DNA from: Sulfurimonas sp.
GTDB taxonomy: Bacteria; Campylobacterota; Campylobacteria; Campylobacterales; Sulfurimonadaceae
Assembly: GCA_022712775.1 (NCBI GenBank)
Contig: JAFLJZ010000210.1
Coordinates: 1-8,703 of the forward strand
Length of the DNA: 8,703 nucleotides
Reading direction: 5' to 3'
Numbering within the stretch: position 1 is the first letter of the stretch; each line of letters opens with the position of its first letter. The translations under genes and the position numbers were made by a program. Of the stretch, positions 1 through 7,502 are shown in pieces. A model generated the notes under the pieces. That model ran no database searches. It saw only the letters and a program-made list of their open reading frames with translations, and was not told the DNA's origin.

Positions 1-1375
1 AAGCTCCATATTTTTTTGCTAATGCACAAACATCATCAAACTTACCCTCACCATCTTCGAGATTAACGGAGTTTAAGATTGCTTTACCACCGATGTTTTT
101 TAATGCAGTTTCAAGTCCTGTTGTTTGGGTTGAATCAGGCATCAGAGGAAGAGCAATCTTTTGGTTGTACATTCCCATAACGGCGTTCATATCTTTGGTT
201 TCATCACGACCTGCAAAACCAACATTAACGTCAATCGCATGTGCTCCTGCACGAACTTGTTGTTGTGCAACGCTTAGTGTTCCCTCGTAGTTTTCTGCTA
301 AAAGAAGTTCTCTAAAGGCTTTTGAACCTGTTGCGTTTGAACGCTCACCCATAAGTAAAGGAGCTGGTTCTTGCATAAGTGCTGTGGTTGAGAAAAGTGA
401 AGCGATAGAAGTTGGATGTGAACCAGTCGCTGGTTTTGGAGTAACAGTACTAACAGCGTTTGTTAGTGCGCGAATATGTTGGGGTGTAGTTCCACAACAT
501 CCACCAAGAAAACTTACCCCATCGTAGGCTAAGAATTTTTCTTGTTGTTTTACAAACTCATCAGGTCCCATTGGATAGTAAGTATAACCACCACGGTTTT
601 GAGGAAGCCCTGCGTTTGAGTGAACTGAAATTGGTTTATGCCAAACTTCGCTGAGTGTTTTGATGTGTTTTAAAACTTGCTCAGGTCCTGTTCCACAGTT
701 AAATCCAAGGCTTAAAATATCAAAAGGCTCTAGAATCGTAGCGATTGTCTCAGCATCAGTTCCTATAAGCATCGTTCCACTTAACTCAATTGTAACAGAG
801 ACCATAATTGGAATCTCAGTATTTCTTTGTTTATTTGCTTCTTGACAAGAATGTAAGGCTGCTTTTATTTGAAGTGGATCCTGACAAGTTTCGAGTAAAA
901 ATACATCTACTCCACCATCTATAAGTGCTAAACAAAATTCAGTGTAACCTTTGAACATTTCATCATAGGTAATATGACCCAAAGAAGGAAGTTTTGTCCC
1001 TGGTCCAACTGAACCAAGACAAAAACGCGGATGTTCTACCGTTGAGATTTTTTCACATTCTTGTTTTACTAGTTCTGCTCCAGCCTTAGTAAGTTCGTAG
1101 GCACGGTGACCAATTTGGTACTCATCCAAAACCCAAGAGAAAGAGCCGAAAGTATTTGTTGTAAGAAAGTCAGCTCCAGAAGTAAGGTAAGCTGCGTATA
1201 TCTCTCGTAAAACTTCAGGGCAGGTAACATTTAAAAGTTCGTTACAACCTTCATTTCCTTCCCATGCCGATTCTGAAATTTTATCATCTCGCTGTTGGAG
1301 TTGTGTTCCCATGGCACCATCGATGATGAGAGGACGAGTTTTTATAGTTTCTAAGATATATTGTTTTGTTGTCAT
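1..1375 (-). CDS. metH: Cobalamin-dependent methionine synthase (5-methyltetrahydrofolate--homocysteine methyltransferase), N-terminal 458 codons
   Basis: MetH makes methionine from homocysteine in the cytoplasm, taking the methyl group from 5-methyltetrahydrofolate through cobalamin. The minus-strand frame is open from ATG 1375 to the window edge, giving residues 1-458 of a protein that is usually about 1150-1230 residues. Residues ~1-300 are the homocysteine S-methyltransferase barrel: IIDGAMGTQLQ near the start, TTNTFGS, and the zinc ligands Cys227 (in GFNCGTGP) and Cys293-Cys294 (in FLGGCCGTTP), spaced as in E. coli MetH (247/310/311). The pterin-binding domain begins near residue 340 with MGERSNATGSKAF, followed by QQVRAGAHAIDVNVG, and is cut by the window edge near NSVNLEDGEG. 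The cobalamin and reactivation domains lie outside the window. The start follows a weak GAAG Shine-Dalgarno at about 9 nt. The gene is divergent from the resolvase-like/ccoG genes, so it is probably independently transcribed. The N-terminal two domains are unambiguous; whether the rest is intact or split cannot be seen. Confidence 0.97.
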   Translation of the reverse strand, partial: MTTKQYILETIKTRPLIIDGAMGTQLQQRDDKISESAWEGNEGCNELLNVTCPEVLREIYAAYLTSGADFLTTNTFGSFSWVLDEYQIGHRAYELTKAGAELVKQECEKISTVEHPRFCLGSVGPGTKLPSLGHITYDEMFKGYTEFCLALIDGGVDVFLLETCQDPLQIKAALHSCQEANKQRNTEIPIMVSVTIELSGTMLIGTDAETIATILEPFDILSLGFNCGTGPEQVLKHIKTLSEVWHKPISVHSNAGLPQNRGGYTYYPMGPDEFVKQQEKFLAYDGVSFLGGCCGTTPQHIRALTNAVSTVTPKPATGSHPTSIASLFSTTALMQEPAPLLMGERSNATGSKAFRELLLAENYEGTLSVAQQQVRAGAHAIDVNVGFAGRDETKDMNAVMGMYNQKIALPLMPDSTQTTGLETALKNIGGKAILNSVNLEDGEGKFDDVCALAKKYGA

Positions 1376-1411
1376 GTTAGTAAGCTTCTTCTAAGTCAAG
1401 TTATTAAAGAG

Positions 1412-1420
1412 ATAATAGCA
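1412..1420 (-). promoter_or_regulatory. Candidate extended -10 promoter for metH
   Basis: Read on the minus strand, TGCTATTAT (1420 to 1412) matches an extended -10 element (TGnTATAAT) with one mismatch. It would place a transcript start near 1405, about 30 nt before the metH ATG. No good -35 hexamer is seen 17 nt upstream. That is common in Campylobacterota, where -35 elements are weakly conserved. The short leader leaves no room for a cobalamin or SAM riboswitch. The call rests on motif match only. Confidence 0.35.
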
Positions 1421-1452
1421 TTAATATACTTAGTGGCGAGTAATGAAAATTT

Positions 1453-1605
1453 TTAAATTAAATCATTTTTTGAAATAGCAAATTTAGTAATTGTAATATC
1501 TGAAATTTTATCACTAATATCACTTCCAAGGTTATTAATAATTAAATTATCAATTCCTTCATAATTAATATTTCTTTCATCTTCTAAAATACAATTGTAT
1601 AAAAA
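1453..1605 (-). pseudogene. Possible eroded coding remnant, unknown family
   Basis: A minus-strand frame of 50 codons runs between TAG at 1608-1606 and TAA at 1455-1453. It has no ATG, GTG or TTG start. Its composition is protein-like rather than random: it contains ILEDERNINYEGIDN and later LGSDISDKISDITITKF, rich in Asp, Glu and Lys with alternating Ile. Just upstream another frame reads LKTLGSKYIFIVF and could join it by a one-base shift in the T-run near 1601-1605, as if the 3' end of a gene had decayed. I do not recognise the family. At this AT content a 50-codon open stretch can arise by chance, so this is a weak call. Confidence 0.22.
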
Positions 1606-1662
1606 CTATGAAAATGTATTTGCTTCCTAAAGTTTTCAAAATGATGTATAAATTAGGTATAA

Positions 1663-1700
1663 TATTGACTTAAGTCATCAGTATTGACTACAATGATGAC
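1663..1700 (+). promoter_or_regulatory. Operator-like cluster of TGAC/GTCA half-sites overlapping the promoter
   Basis: A perfect 12-bp palindrome, TGACTTAAGTCA (1666-1677), covers most of the -35 hexamer. TATTGACT occurs twice as a direct repeat (1663-1670 and 1682-1689, 19 bp apart). GTCATCA (1674-1680) is inverted as TGATGAC (1694-1700). In all, four TGAC half-sites fall within 35 bp, at 1666, 1674 (inverted), 1685 and 1697. A dimeric regulator binding here would block or reposition RNA polymerase. The natural candidate is the helix-turn-helix protein encoded immediately downstream, but that pairing is inference. Confidence 0.45.
1665..1694 (+). promoter_or_regulatory. Candidate sigma-70 promoter for the resolvase-like gene and ccoG
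   Basis: TTGACT at 1665-1670 (5 of 6 to the -35 consensus) is followed after 18 bp by TACAAT at 1689-1694 (5 of 6 to the -10 consensus). Transcription would start near 1701, giving a short leader that carries the AGGGGAG Shine-Dalgarno at 1712-1718. An overlapping alternative is TTCAAA 1635-1640 with a perfect TATAAT at 1658-1663, spacing 17. Either would drive the gene starting at 1730 and, through overlap, ccoG. Motif reading only; no start site is known. Confidence 0.5.
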
Positions 1701-1729
1701 ATAAAGAAATTAGGGGAGAGATTAAATCA

Positions 1730-2395
1730 TTGAAAATGAGAACAATAGCATACATTAGACCAGACAAATTATTTGATTCTTCTGGTAAACAAATACAGGC
1801 AATCAATGCATATGTGACCTCTAAAAATATAACTATAGATAATGAATTTATTGACCAACTTTCACAAAATAAAAGAATTAGCCAAAGAGAACATGTAACA
1901 GATTATTTCCAAAGTAGAAAAAACTCTACTATAATTGTTTATGATGTTTGGGTTTTAAGCTCTAACTTGGAAGATTTAACACAAATGTTCTCGTGTATGA
2001 TGAAAAATCATTTTACGGTACACTTTGTAAAGCAGTCTATTATTATTTGTGATGAAAGTTCTGCTGTATTAGTTCTTGGTTTGATTGATCAACTTCGTAA
2101 AATCTTACAAAGTGAATCAAAAAAAGTGATAGGAAGACCTAAGGGGAGTAAATCAAGTTCAAAGTTTGATGTACATATCACCGAGATTATGAACTTTATA
2201 AAAGAGAGAAAAAGTGTAAGTTATATGGCACGAACTTTGGGAGTGAGCAGAAGCTCCTTAAAAGATTATATAGAATCACGAGAGTTAAAACAGGTGGCAC
2301 TAGGTTCGTTGTTGATAGATGAACCAGAAGATGCAAAACTTCAGATTGTGAACTCTCTAATTTGCCCAAATAAAAAGGAATTAGCACATGAGTGA
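1730..2395 (+). CDS. Catalytically degenerate serine-resolvase-like protein with C-terminal helix-turn-helix, probable transcription regulator
   Basis: A 221-residue protein with the layout of a small serine recombinase. An N-terminal resolvase fold (residues ~4-125) begins TIAYIRPDK, and a C-terminal DNA-binding domain contains GRPKGSK (135-141) followed by a helix-turn-helix at ~147-183, with VSYMARTLGVSRSSLKDYI as its core. Active resolvases read Y-x-R-V-S here, with the nucleophilic serine; this protein reads YIRPD, so the serine position is Asp12. The D-R-L-G-R active-site segment is replaced by WVLSS (74-78), losing both catalytic arginines. Strand cleavage is therefore unlikely, while fold and DNA binding are retained. 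The start chosen is TTG 1730, 11 nt after GGGGAG; ATG 1736 (MRTIAYIR) matches family N-termini but sits 17 nt away. The stop overlaps the ccoG start by 8 nt (ATGAGTGA), so the two are translationally coupled. A role in controlling ccoG or its own promoter is inferred from position. Confidence 0.8.
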   Translation: MKMRTIAYIRPDKLFDSSGKQIQAINAYVTSKNITIDNEFIDQLSQNKRISQREHVTDYFQSRKNSTIIVYDVWVLSSNLEDLTQMFSCMMKNHFTVHFVKQSIIICDESSAVLVLGLIDQLRKILQSESKKVIGRPKGSKSSSKFDVHITEIMNFIKERKSVSYMARTLGVSRSSLKDYIESRELKQVALGSLLIDEPEDAKLQIVNSLICPNKKELAHE

Positions 2396-3821
2396 AAAAA
2401 ATACAGCAATAGAGATACCAACACCTTGGAGAATTAAAAGATACTATGTGTTTGCATTTGCAACAGTGTTTATGTTGGTTTTACCTTGGATAACGATTGA
2501 TGGAAATCATTTTTTCTTACTCAGTTTTGATAAACTTAAACTTCATCTTGCTTTTGTGCAGTTTGACATGCAAGAACTTTATTTAATGCCATTTTTATTG
2601 ATGATAATGTTCTTGGGTATTTTTGGTATGACGGTTATGGGTGGTCGTGTATTTTGTGGATGGTTCTGTCCACAGACAATTTTTCGGGCCTTTTATCGTG
2701 ACTTAATAGAGACAACAATTTTAGGCTTGCGTAAACGGATTAAAAACAAGCAACAAGAACCAGATATGTCTTTGAGAAAAAACAAGATCAAAAAAGTGGC
2801 GGCTCTTGTAATTGCAATATTTTTAGCACATCTAGCAGCAGCAAACTTCATATGGTTTTTTGTTCCACCAGAAGACTTTTTCCCTTATTTAATGGATTAT
2901 GAGAATCACCTTGTACTTCTTGGAATCCTTGTTGGTACAGCAGCATTTTTGATATATGACATTGTATTTTTAAAAGAAGATTTTTGTGCATATATTTGTC
3001 CTTACTCTCGTATACAATCTGTTTTATACGATGACCATACAGTAATGGCACTTTATAACACAAACCGTGGTGGACATGTATACAATGATGAACACGAAAA
3101 AGTTTTTACAAAACAAAAAGATATACAACTAGTAGAAACACATGCTGAGTGTACTACCTGTGAATCGTGTGTTACTGTTTGTCCTACACATATCGATATT
3201 CGTAAAGGTTTACAGTTAGAATGTATTAACTGTTTAGAGTGTGTTGATGCGTGTACAACAGTTATGGGTAAACTTGGAAAACCATCGCTTGTTACATGGT
3301 CAAGTGAATATGAGATTATTGATAAAAAAGGAAAAACACAATTTTTTCGAGCTAAGATTCTTGGATATATTGGTATTCTATTGGCTTTATCGGTTATTTT
3401 AGGTGTTATGGGAAGCAAGAAAGAACATATGCTTTTAAATGTAAATAAAGAGAGTCGTCTTTATTCTACTAAACTTCTTAGTGATGGTAAAGTACGTGTA
3501 GATAATGCGTATGTGTTCTTGCTGCAAAATACACAAAATAAACCTATGAAGTTTTATTTTGAAGTTATCCCTCCAAAAGGTATGGAAGGTAAAATTACTA
3601 TTGTAAAACCTTCAAAACCATTTATGGCAACACCTGGAAAAAGAAAGAAAAAGGTTGTAGTGCTTCGAACAACAGAAATTTTAATAGATGATGACAGAAG
3701 AGATTCTATTATCCCAATTACAATCAGGGCTTATGCACTTGGGCATGAAGAAAAAATAGTTGTCTTTAGAGATGCTGTATTTACTTTTCCAAAAGCAGAC
3801 ATTCTTAAAAAAGCGAAATAA
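2388..3821 (+). CDS. ccoG: Cytochrome c oxidase accessory protein CcoG (FixG/RdxA family polyferredoxin)
   Basis: CcoG is an inner-membrane iron-sulfur protein needed for cbb3-type cytochrome oxidase assembly, and in studied bacteria acts as a Cu(II) reductase that supplies Cu(I). The 477-residue protein has the family's usual length and domain order. Membrane helices lie at ~19-37, ~65-86, ~137-158 and ~175-193. CGWFCPQ (Cys90, Cys94) sits at the end of helix 2, and CAYICPYSR (Cys200, Cys204) follows helix 4. An eight-cysteine 2[4Fe-4S] ferredoxin domain has Cys255, 258, 261, 265-Pro and Cys279, 282, 285, 289. A fifth helix at ~322-341 precedes the C-terminal Ig-like FixG domain (~345-470). 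All key cysteines are present. The Shine-Dalgarno AAAAGGAA (2373-2380) lies inside the upstream gene, 8 nt before the ATG. Cotranscription with the resolvase-like gene is strongly suggested. The oxidase genes themselves are not in this window. Confidence 0.96.
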   Translation: MSEKNTAIEIPTPWRIKRYYVFAFATVFMLVLPWITIDGNHFFLLSFDKLKLHLAFVQFDMQELYLMPFLLMIMFLGIFGMTVMGGRVFCGWFCPQTIFRAFYRDLIETTILGLRKRIKNKQQEPDMSLRKNKIKKVAALVIAIFLAHLAAANFIWFFVPPEDFFPYLMDYENHLVLLGILVGTAAFLIYDIVFLKEDFCAYICPYSRIQSVLYDDHTVMALYNTNRGGHVYNDEHEKVFTKQKDIQLVETHAECTTCESCVTVCPTHIDIRKGLQLECINCLECVDACTTVMGKLGKPSLVTWSSEYEIIDKKGKTQFFRAKILGYIGILLALSVILGVMGSKKEHMLLNVNKESRLYSTKLLSDGKVRVDNAYVFLLQNTQNKPMKFYFEVIPPKGMEGKITIVKPSKPFMATPGKRKKKVVVLRTTEILIDDDRRDSIIPITIRAYALGHEEKIVVFRDAVFTFPKADILKKAK

Positions 3822-3833
3822 GTTTTCTAAATA

Positions 3834-3870
3834 TACCTTTAACAAAAAATAAGGTAAACTCTAAGATAAT
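3834..3870 (+). promoter_or_regulatory. Weak promoter/operator candidate between ccoG and the DUF748 gene
   Basis: The 70-nt gap after ccoG contains a 6-bp inverted repeat, TACCTT (3834-3839) with AAGGTA (3851-3856), separated by 11 A-rich bases. It is followed by GATAAT at 3865-3870, a 5 of 6 match to -10, 21 nt before the TTG start. The repeat lacks a T-tract and is too weak to be called a terminator. It may mark a separate promoter for the long downstream gene. The evidence is slight, and simple read-through from ccoG is equally possible. Confidence 0.25.
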
Positions 3871-3881
3871 ATTTATTACTT

Positions 3882-3885
3882 GGAG
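3882..3885 (+). promoter_or_regulatory. Ribosome binding site that fixes the DUF748 start at TTG 3892
   Basis: GGAG at 3882-3885 lies 6 nt before TTG 3892. The longest reading frame would begin at TTG 3880, but that codon overlaps this Shine-Dalgarno and has no ribosome site of its own. Starting at 3892 gives MFKKIILSLFAFYIIIG, a typical signal-anchor with the lysines directly before the hydrophobic segment. Confidence 0.7.
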
Positions 3886-3891
3886 TTTATT

Positions 3892-6800
3892 TTGTTTAAA
3901 AAAATTATACTTTCTCTCTTTGCTTTTTATATCATTATTGGCTTTTTTGTTGTTCCTTTTGTTTTAAAACCTCAAATTATCGACATTGTAACTAAGCAAA
4001 CAAATGCAAAAATTACTATAGATAGTGTTTCCTTTAATCCACTTATTTGTAAGTTGGGAATTGAGGGCTTGCGACTAAGTTCTTTAGATGATAAAGAATT
4101 ACTTTACTTAAAAGCTGTAAGTTTAAATGTAGAACTGTATTCTTTACTCAATTCTGCGATTCATATAAGTGATTTTGAAGTGTATGAGCCAAAAATATCT
4201 TTGGTACTTGATAAAAACAAACAGATTAACTTTATGTCTATTTTAAAACCAAGTAAAGAAGTTGTTGAAGTCCAAACAAGTGAAACGACAGAGATTCCAA
4301 GAATTATTCTCGATAGGATAGCTGTTGTTAATGGAAGTATCAACTATGAAGACTATACGCAAAAAAGTAAATTTGAATTTGCAGTTGATTCTTTAGGTTT
4401 TGTGCTTAAAAATATTGATACGAAAGAGATGCAAAAAAATGATGCACATTTAAGATTTTATACAAAGCTTGAAGATGGTGGTTTTATAGATTTAAAGAGT
4501 GAGATTCTTGGAGTTGAACCCCTTATTGTTAAGGGTACTCTTGATTATGAGGCGAGTAAACTTTATACACAGTGGAGATATGTCAAAGATAGTTTAAATC
4601 TTGAAGTTGCTGATGGAAAGCTATCGTTAAATGCTGAGTACTATTTTAATATAGATAAGCTAGAAGAGACAATGCTTTCTAATGTTAATGTTCATTTAGA
4701 CAATTTAAGAATAAAGCCAAAGGGTGAAGCAAAAGATATATTAACGCTAAAGTCCTTGTATCTTGATAATGCTACTGTAAAACCACTTGCGCAAGATGTT
4801 CTTGTAGAAAAAGTAGCACTTCATTCGCTTCATATTAAAGCAAAGAGAGATACTGCTGGAATTATAGATTGGCTAGAGTACATCAAAATAAACCAAGAAA
4901 AACAAGCTGAAGTAAAAATTGAAGAAGTAGGACAAGAAGATACGAAAGAAGAGGTTAAACCTTGGAATGTCTTAGTTAAAAAGATAGCATTAGAGAAAAT
5001 CAAAGTTGATTTTAAAGACAGCGGAATTAAGCCTGCTGTAAATACTTCACTCAATGACTTAAATATTTATGTTCAAAACCTTACACTTGATGGAGTGAAA
5101 CCTTTAGACTATCAAATGAATTTAACTCTAAACGAGAAGTTTAAATGTACATCACAGGGAAGCGTTGTACATAGTGTTTTAGACGCTACGTCAAGTATAA
5201 AATGTACAGACTTAGATATAGAGCACTTTGTTCCTTATATAGACGATATAGCTAAGGGAGAACTCAAGCTATATGATGTAAAACTTCGTAGTCTTGTTGC
5301 TGGATTTGATGCAAATATAACAGCAAAAGATATAAACTCAAGCATCGTTATAGATGTGAATAATGCAAATCTTAGTTTAGATAATTTTGCTCTTAATAAA
5401 AAAAGTGTAAATAAGCGTTTAGTTACTTTTAGTGCATTAGATGTCCGTGGAATCACGCTCAACACTGCAAGTAAAGAAGTAAAAGTTAAAGCTACAACAC
5501 TTCAAGGTTTAAACCTTAGAACACAAAGATTAAAAGATGGAAGCTTAAGTCTTGAGAATCTTGTAGTACCTCGGGTAAAAAAAGCTAGTAAAAAAACTAA
5601 AATATCTAAGACAAGTAAAAAAGAAAAAGATTATAGAGTTTCTTTAAAGCATTTTGTTGTTAAAGGTGCAAGGGTAAGTTTTGTAGATAAGACATTAACT
5701 CCAAGTCTAAAAGCGAAGATAGATAGAATTTATTTAAGTGCTAGAAATATTGATTCTAAGAAATATTCTTGGATGAATTATTATATGTCTGCAAGGATTA
5801 ATGGCTCTGGGAAGATGAAGACAAGTGGAGCGATTAGACATACTCCTTTAAAACAAAAAGGGAAATTTGAATTAAATAGAATCTCACTTAAAGAGATAAC
5901 ACCATACTTAAAAGAGCATGCATATGTTAGTCTTGAGGATGGGTATTTAAGTCTTAATGCTAAAACAAGTTATGCTGTTTCTAAAACGAAACCAGACTTA
6001 AGCGTTAATGGGTCTTTTAAGATAGAAGAGTTTTTTGTAAACGATACGAGAGATAATTCATCCTTAGTCTCTTTTTCAAAACTTGACTTAAAAGAGTTTA
6101 CGCTCGAAACTGCTCCAAAAAGACTGTTTATAAATGAGGTTGACATCAACTCTTTTTATGTAAATGCGATAATTGATGCCAATAAAACAATGAACTTCGC
6201 TGGTTTAACCAAAGATAGTGATACAAATGCGACACAAGACACAAACACAACTACAGCAGAAGATATAAACACTACAAAAGTAGATCCTTTTCCTGTTAAA
6301 ATTATGAAAATCAATGTTAAAGATGGCTCTGCATTTTTCTCAGATAATTCACTTCCGATAAAATTTAAAACAGCTATGCATGATTTAAATGGAGAAATAT
6401 ACTCAGTATCAACTACAGCAAATGAAACAAGTTATATTGATATAGTAGGAGAGATTGACGAATATGGTTCTACCAAGTTAAAAGGGAGCATAAATACGTC
6501 AAATCCAAAGGCTTTTACAGATTTATCCTTTAATTTTAGAAATCTTGATTTATCTGCTATGAGTGGATACAGTAGTACTTTTGCAGGATACAAGATAGAG
6601 AGTGGAAAATTATTTTTAAATTTAAATTATGATATTAAAGATTCTCAGCTTCTTGGTGAAAATAGTATTATTATTAAAAAAATAAAACTGGGTGAAGAGG
6701 TAGATATAGAAGGAGGTTCTTTACCTTTAGGTTTTGTAATCGGACTACTTGAAGATAGTGATGGAATCATAGATATTGATATGCCAATTCGTGGAAACTT

Positions 6801-7476
6801 AGATGAACCTGATTTTAAATATGGTGCACTTGTATGGAAAACTTTTGGTAATTTAATTTTAAGCGCAGTAACTTCACCTTTTAGATTCTTAGGTTCAATG
6901 TTGGGAATTGGCGGTGATGAGCTTGAGTATGCTGAGTTTGAAGGTGGTTCTAGTGCTCTTTTACCATCTGAGAGAGAAAAGCTTGACAATGTAGCAAAAC
7001 TAATGATAAAAAGACCTAAATTAGTCCTAAGTATTGCTGGTGGTTACAATGTTGAGGTTGACAAAGAAGCGATGCAAAAAGAGAAGCTTATAAATCTTGT
7101 TGTTAAACTCAGTGGTGCAAAAAATGAAGAAGAAAAAGTAAATGCGATGACGATAGATTTACTTGAAGATATCTATGAAGACGCAAGAGATGACGATAGA
7201 CTAGATAAAATCGAAGATGAGTTAGAAAAAAAATATGAAGATGAAGCATTTGATAGAGCATATTTACTTGCCTTAGTAAAAGAGTGTTCAGACATTCAAG
7301 TCGTAACATTTGATGAAATTTATGCATTAGCTAGTAAGAGAACACTTGCTATAAAATCTTATCTTATAGATATGAAGGGTGTTGAACCGAGTAGAGTTAA
7401 TGAACTTGAAATTGTAGAATCAGAGATTGATGATAAGCGATTAGTGAAGTCAAAACTAGAGGTAATTGTAAAGTAG
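3892..7476 (+). CDS. DUF748 (AsmA-like) domain protein, large membrane-anchored periplasmic protein
   Basis: A 1194-residue protein. Residues ~5-25 form one N-terminal membrane anchor after a KK pair; the rest should lie in the periplasm. The beginning (VPFVLKP, then ITIDSVSFNP and LGIEGLRL) and the SEREKLDNVAKLMIKRPKL segment near 1026 are characteristic of the DUF748 branch of AsmA-like proteins. AsmA-like proteins are thought to form long beta-grooves linking inner and outer membranes for lipid movement; applying that here is inference. Four module starts align on a conserved Asp at 154, 376, 599 and 818 (spacing 222, 223, 219), each preceded by a V/I-rich strand pattern ending F/Y-x-D. 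Modules are joined by low-complexity linkers: Glu/Thr-rich ~120-135, Lys/Glu-rich ~335-356, Lys-rich ~561-579, Asp/Thr/Asn-rich ~775-797. The C-terminus (~1024-1194) resembles an OmpA-like domain interrupted by an acidic helical insertion. Start chosen at TTG 3892 on ribosome-site grounds; a start at 3880 would add four residues. Confidence 0.85.
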   Translation: MFKKIILSLFAFYIIIGFFVVPFVLKPQIIDIVTKQTNAKITIDSVSFNPLICKLGIEGLRLSSLDDKELLYLKAVSLNVELYSLLNSAIHISDFEVYEPKISLVLDKNKQINFMSILKPSKEVVEVQTSETTEIPRIILDRIAVVNGSINYEDYTQKSKFEFAVDSLGFVLKNIDTKEMQKNDAHLRFYTKLEDGGFIDLKSEILGVEPLIVKGTLDYEASKLYTQWRYVKDSLNLEVADGKLSLNAEYYFNIDKLEETMLSNVNVHLDNLRIKPKGEAKDILTLKSLYLDNATVKPLAQDVLVEKVALHSLHIKAKRDTAGIIDWLEYIKINQEKQAEVKIEEVGQEDTKEEVKPWNVLVKKIALEKIKVDFKDSGIKPAVNTSLNDLNIYVQNLTLDGVKPLDYQMNLTLNEKFKCTSQGSVVHSVLDATSSIKCTDLDIEHFVPYIDDIAKGELKLYDVKLRSLVAGFDANITAKDINSSIVIDVNNANLSLDNFALNKKSVNKRLVTFSALDVRGITLNTASKEVKVKATTLQGLNLRTQRLKDGSLSLENLVVPRVKKASKKTKISKTSKKEKDYRVSLKHFVVKGARVSFVDKTLTPSLKAKIDRIYLSARNIDSKKYSWMNYYMSARINGSGKMKTSGAIRHTPLKQKGKFELNRISLKEITPYLKEHAYVSLEDGYLSLNAKTSYAVSKTKPDLSVNGSFKIEEFFVNDTRDNSSLVSFSKLDLKEFTLETAPKRLFINEVDINSFYVNAIIDANKTMNFAGLTKDSDTNATQDTNTTTAEDINTTKVDPFPVKIMKINVKDGSAFFSDNSLPIKFKTAMHDLNGEIYSVSTTANETSYIDIVGEIDEYGSTKLKGSINTSNPKAFTDLSFNFRNLDLSAMSGYSSTFAGYKIESGKLFLNLNYDIKDSQLLGENSIIIKKIKLGEEVDIEGGSLPLGFVIGLLEDSDGIIDIDMPIRGNLDEPDFKYGALVWKTFGNLILSAVTSPFRFLGSMLGIGGDELEYAEFEGGSSALLPSEREKLDNVAKLMIKRPKLVLSIAGGYNVEVDKEAMQKEKLINLVVKLSGAKNEEEKVNAMTIDLLEDIYEDARDDDRLDKIEDELEKKYEDEAFDRAYLLALVKECSDIQVVTFDEIYALASKRTLAIKSYLIDMKGVEPSRVNELEIVESEIDDKRLVKSKLEVIVK

Positions 7477-7502
7477 TCTTAGATATAATCTTCCTCCATC
7501 CT

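Noticed and set aside
1376..1411. Cobalamin or SAM riboswitch ahead of metH
   Set aside because: The leader between the likely promoter and the ATG is about 30 nt, with no box motifs or room for an aptamer.
1730..2395. Active DNA invertase or resolvase controlling a phase switch
   Set aside because: The catalytic serine and both arginines of the active site are replaced, and I saw no inverted-repeat recombination sites bounding an invertible segment.
3053..3418. Minus-strand 121-residue frame inside ccoG
   Set aside because: It is antisense to the ferredoxin cysteine domain of a clearly conserved gene. The Cys/Thr/His-rich product resembles no protein I know and has no ribosome site.
3880..3891. 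Four-codon N-terminal extension of the DUF748 protein (start at TTG 3880)
   Set aside because: The extension overlaps the GGAG ribosome site that serves TTG 3892, and it has no upstream Shine-Dalgarno of its own.
6645..6989. Minus-strand 114-residue Ser/Pro-rich frame
   Set aside because: It is a shadow of the well-conserved DUF748 C-terminal region on the other strand; Ser/Pro richness reflects the complement of Gly/Asp/Glu codons.
7109..7327. Minus-strand 72-residue frame rich in Leu and His
   Set aside because: It is antisense to the acidic helical region of the DUF748 gene. Its composition is the expected complement of Glu/Asp/Lys codons and it shows no independent gene signals.
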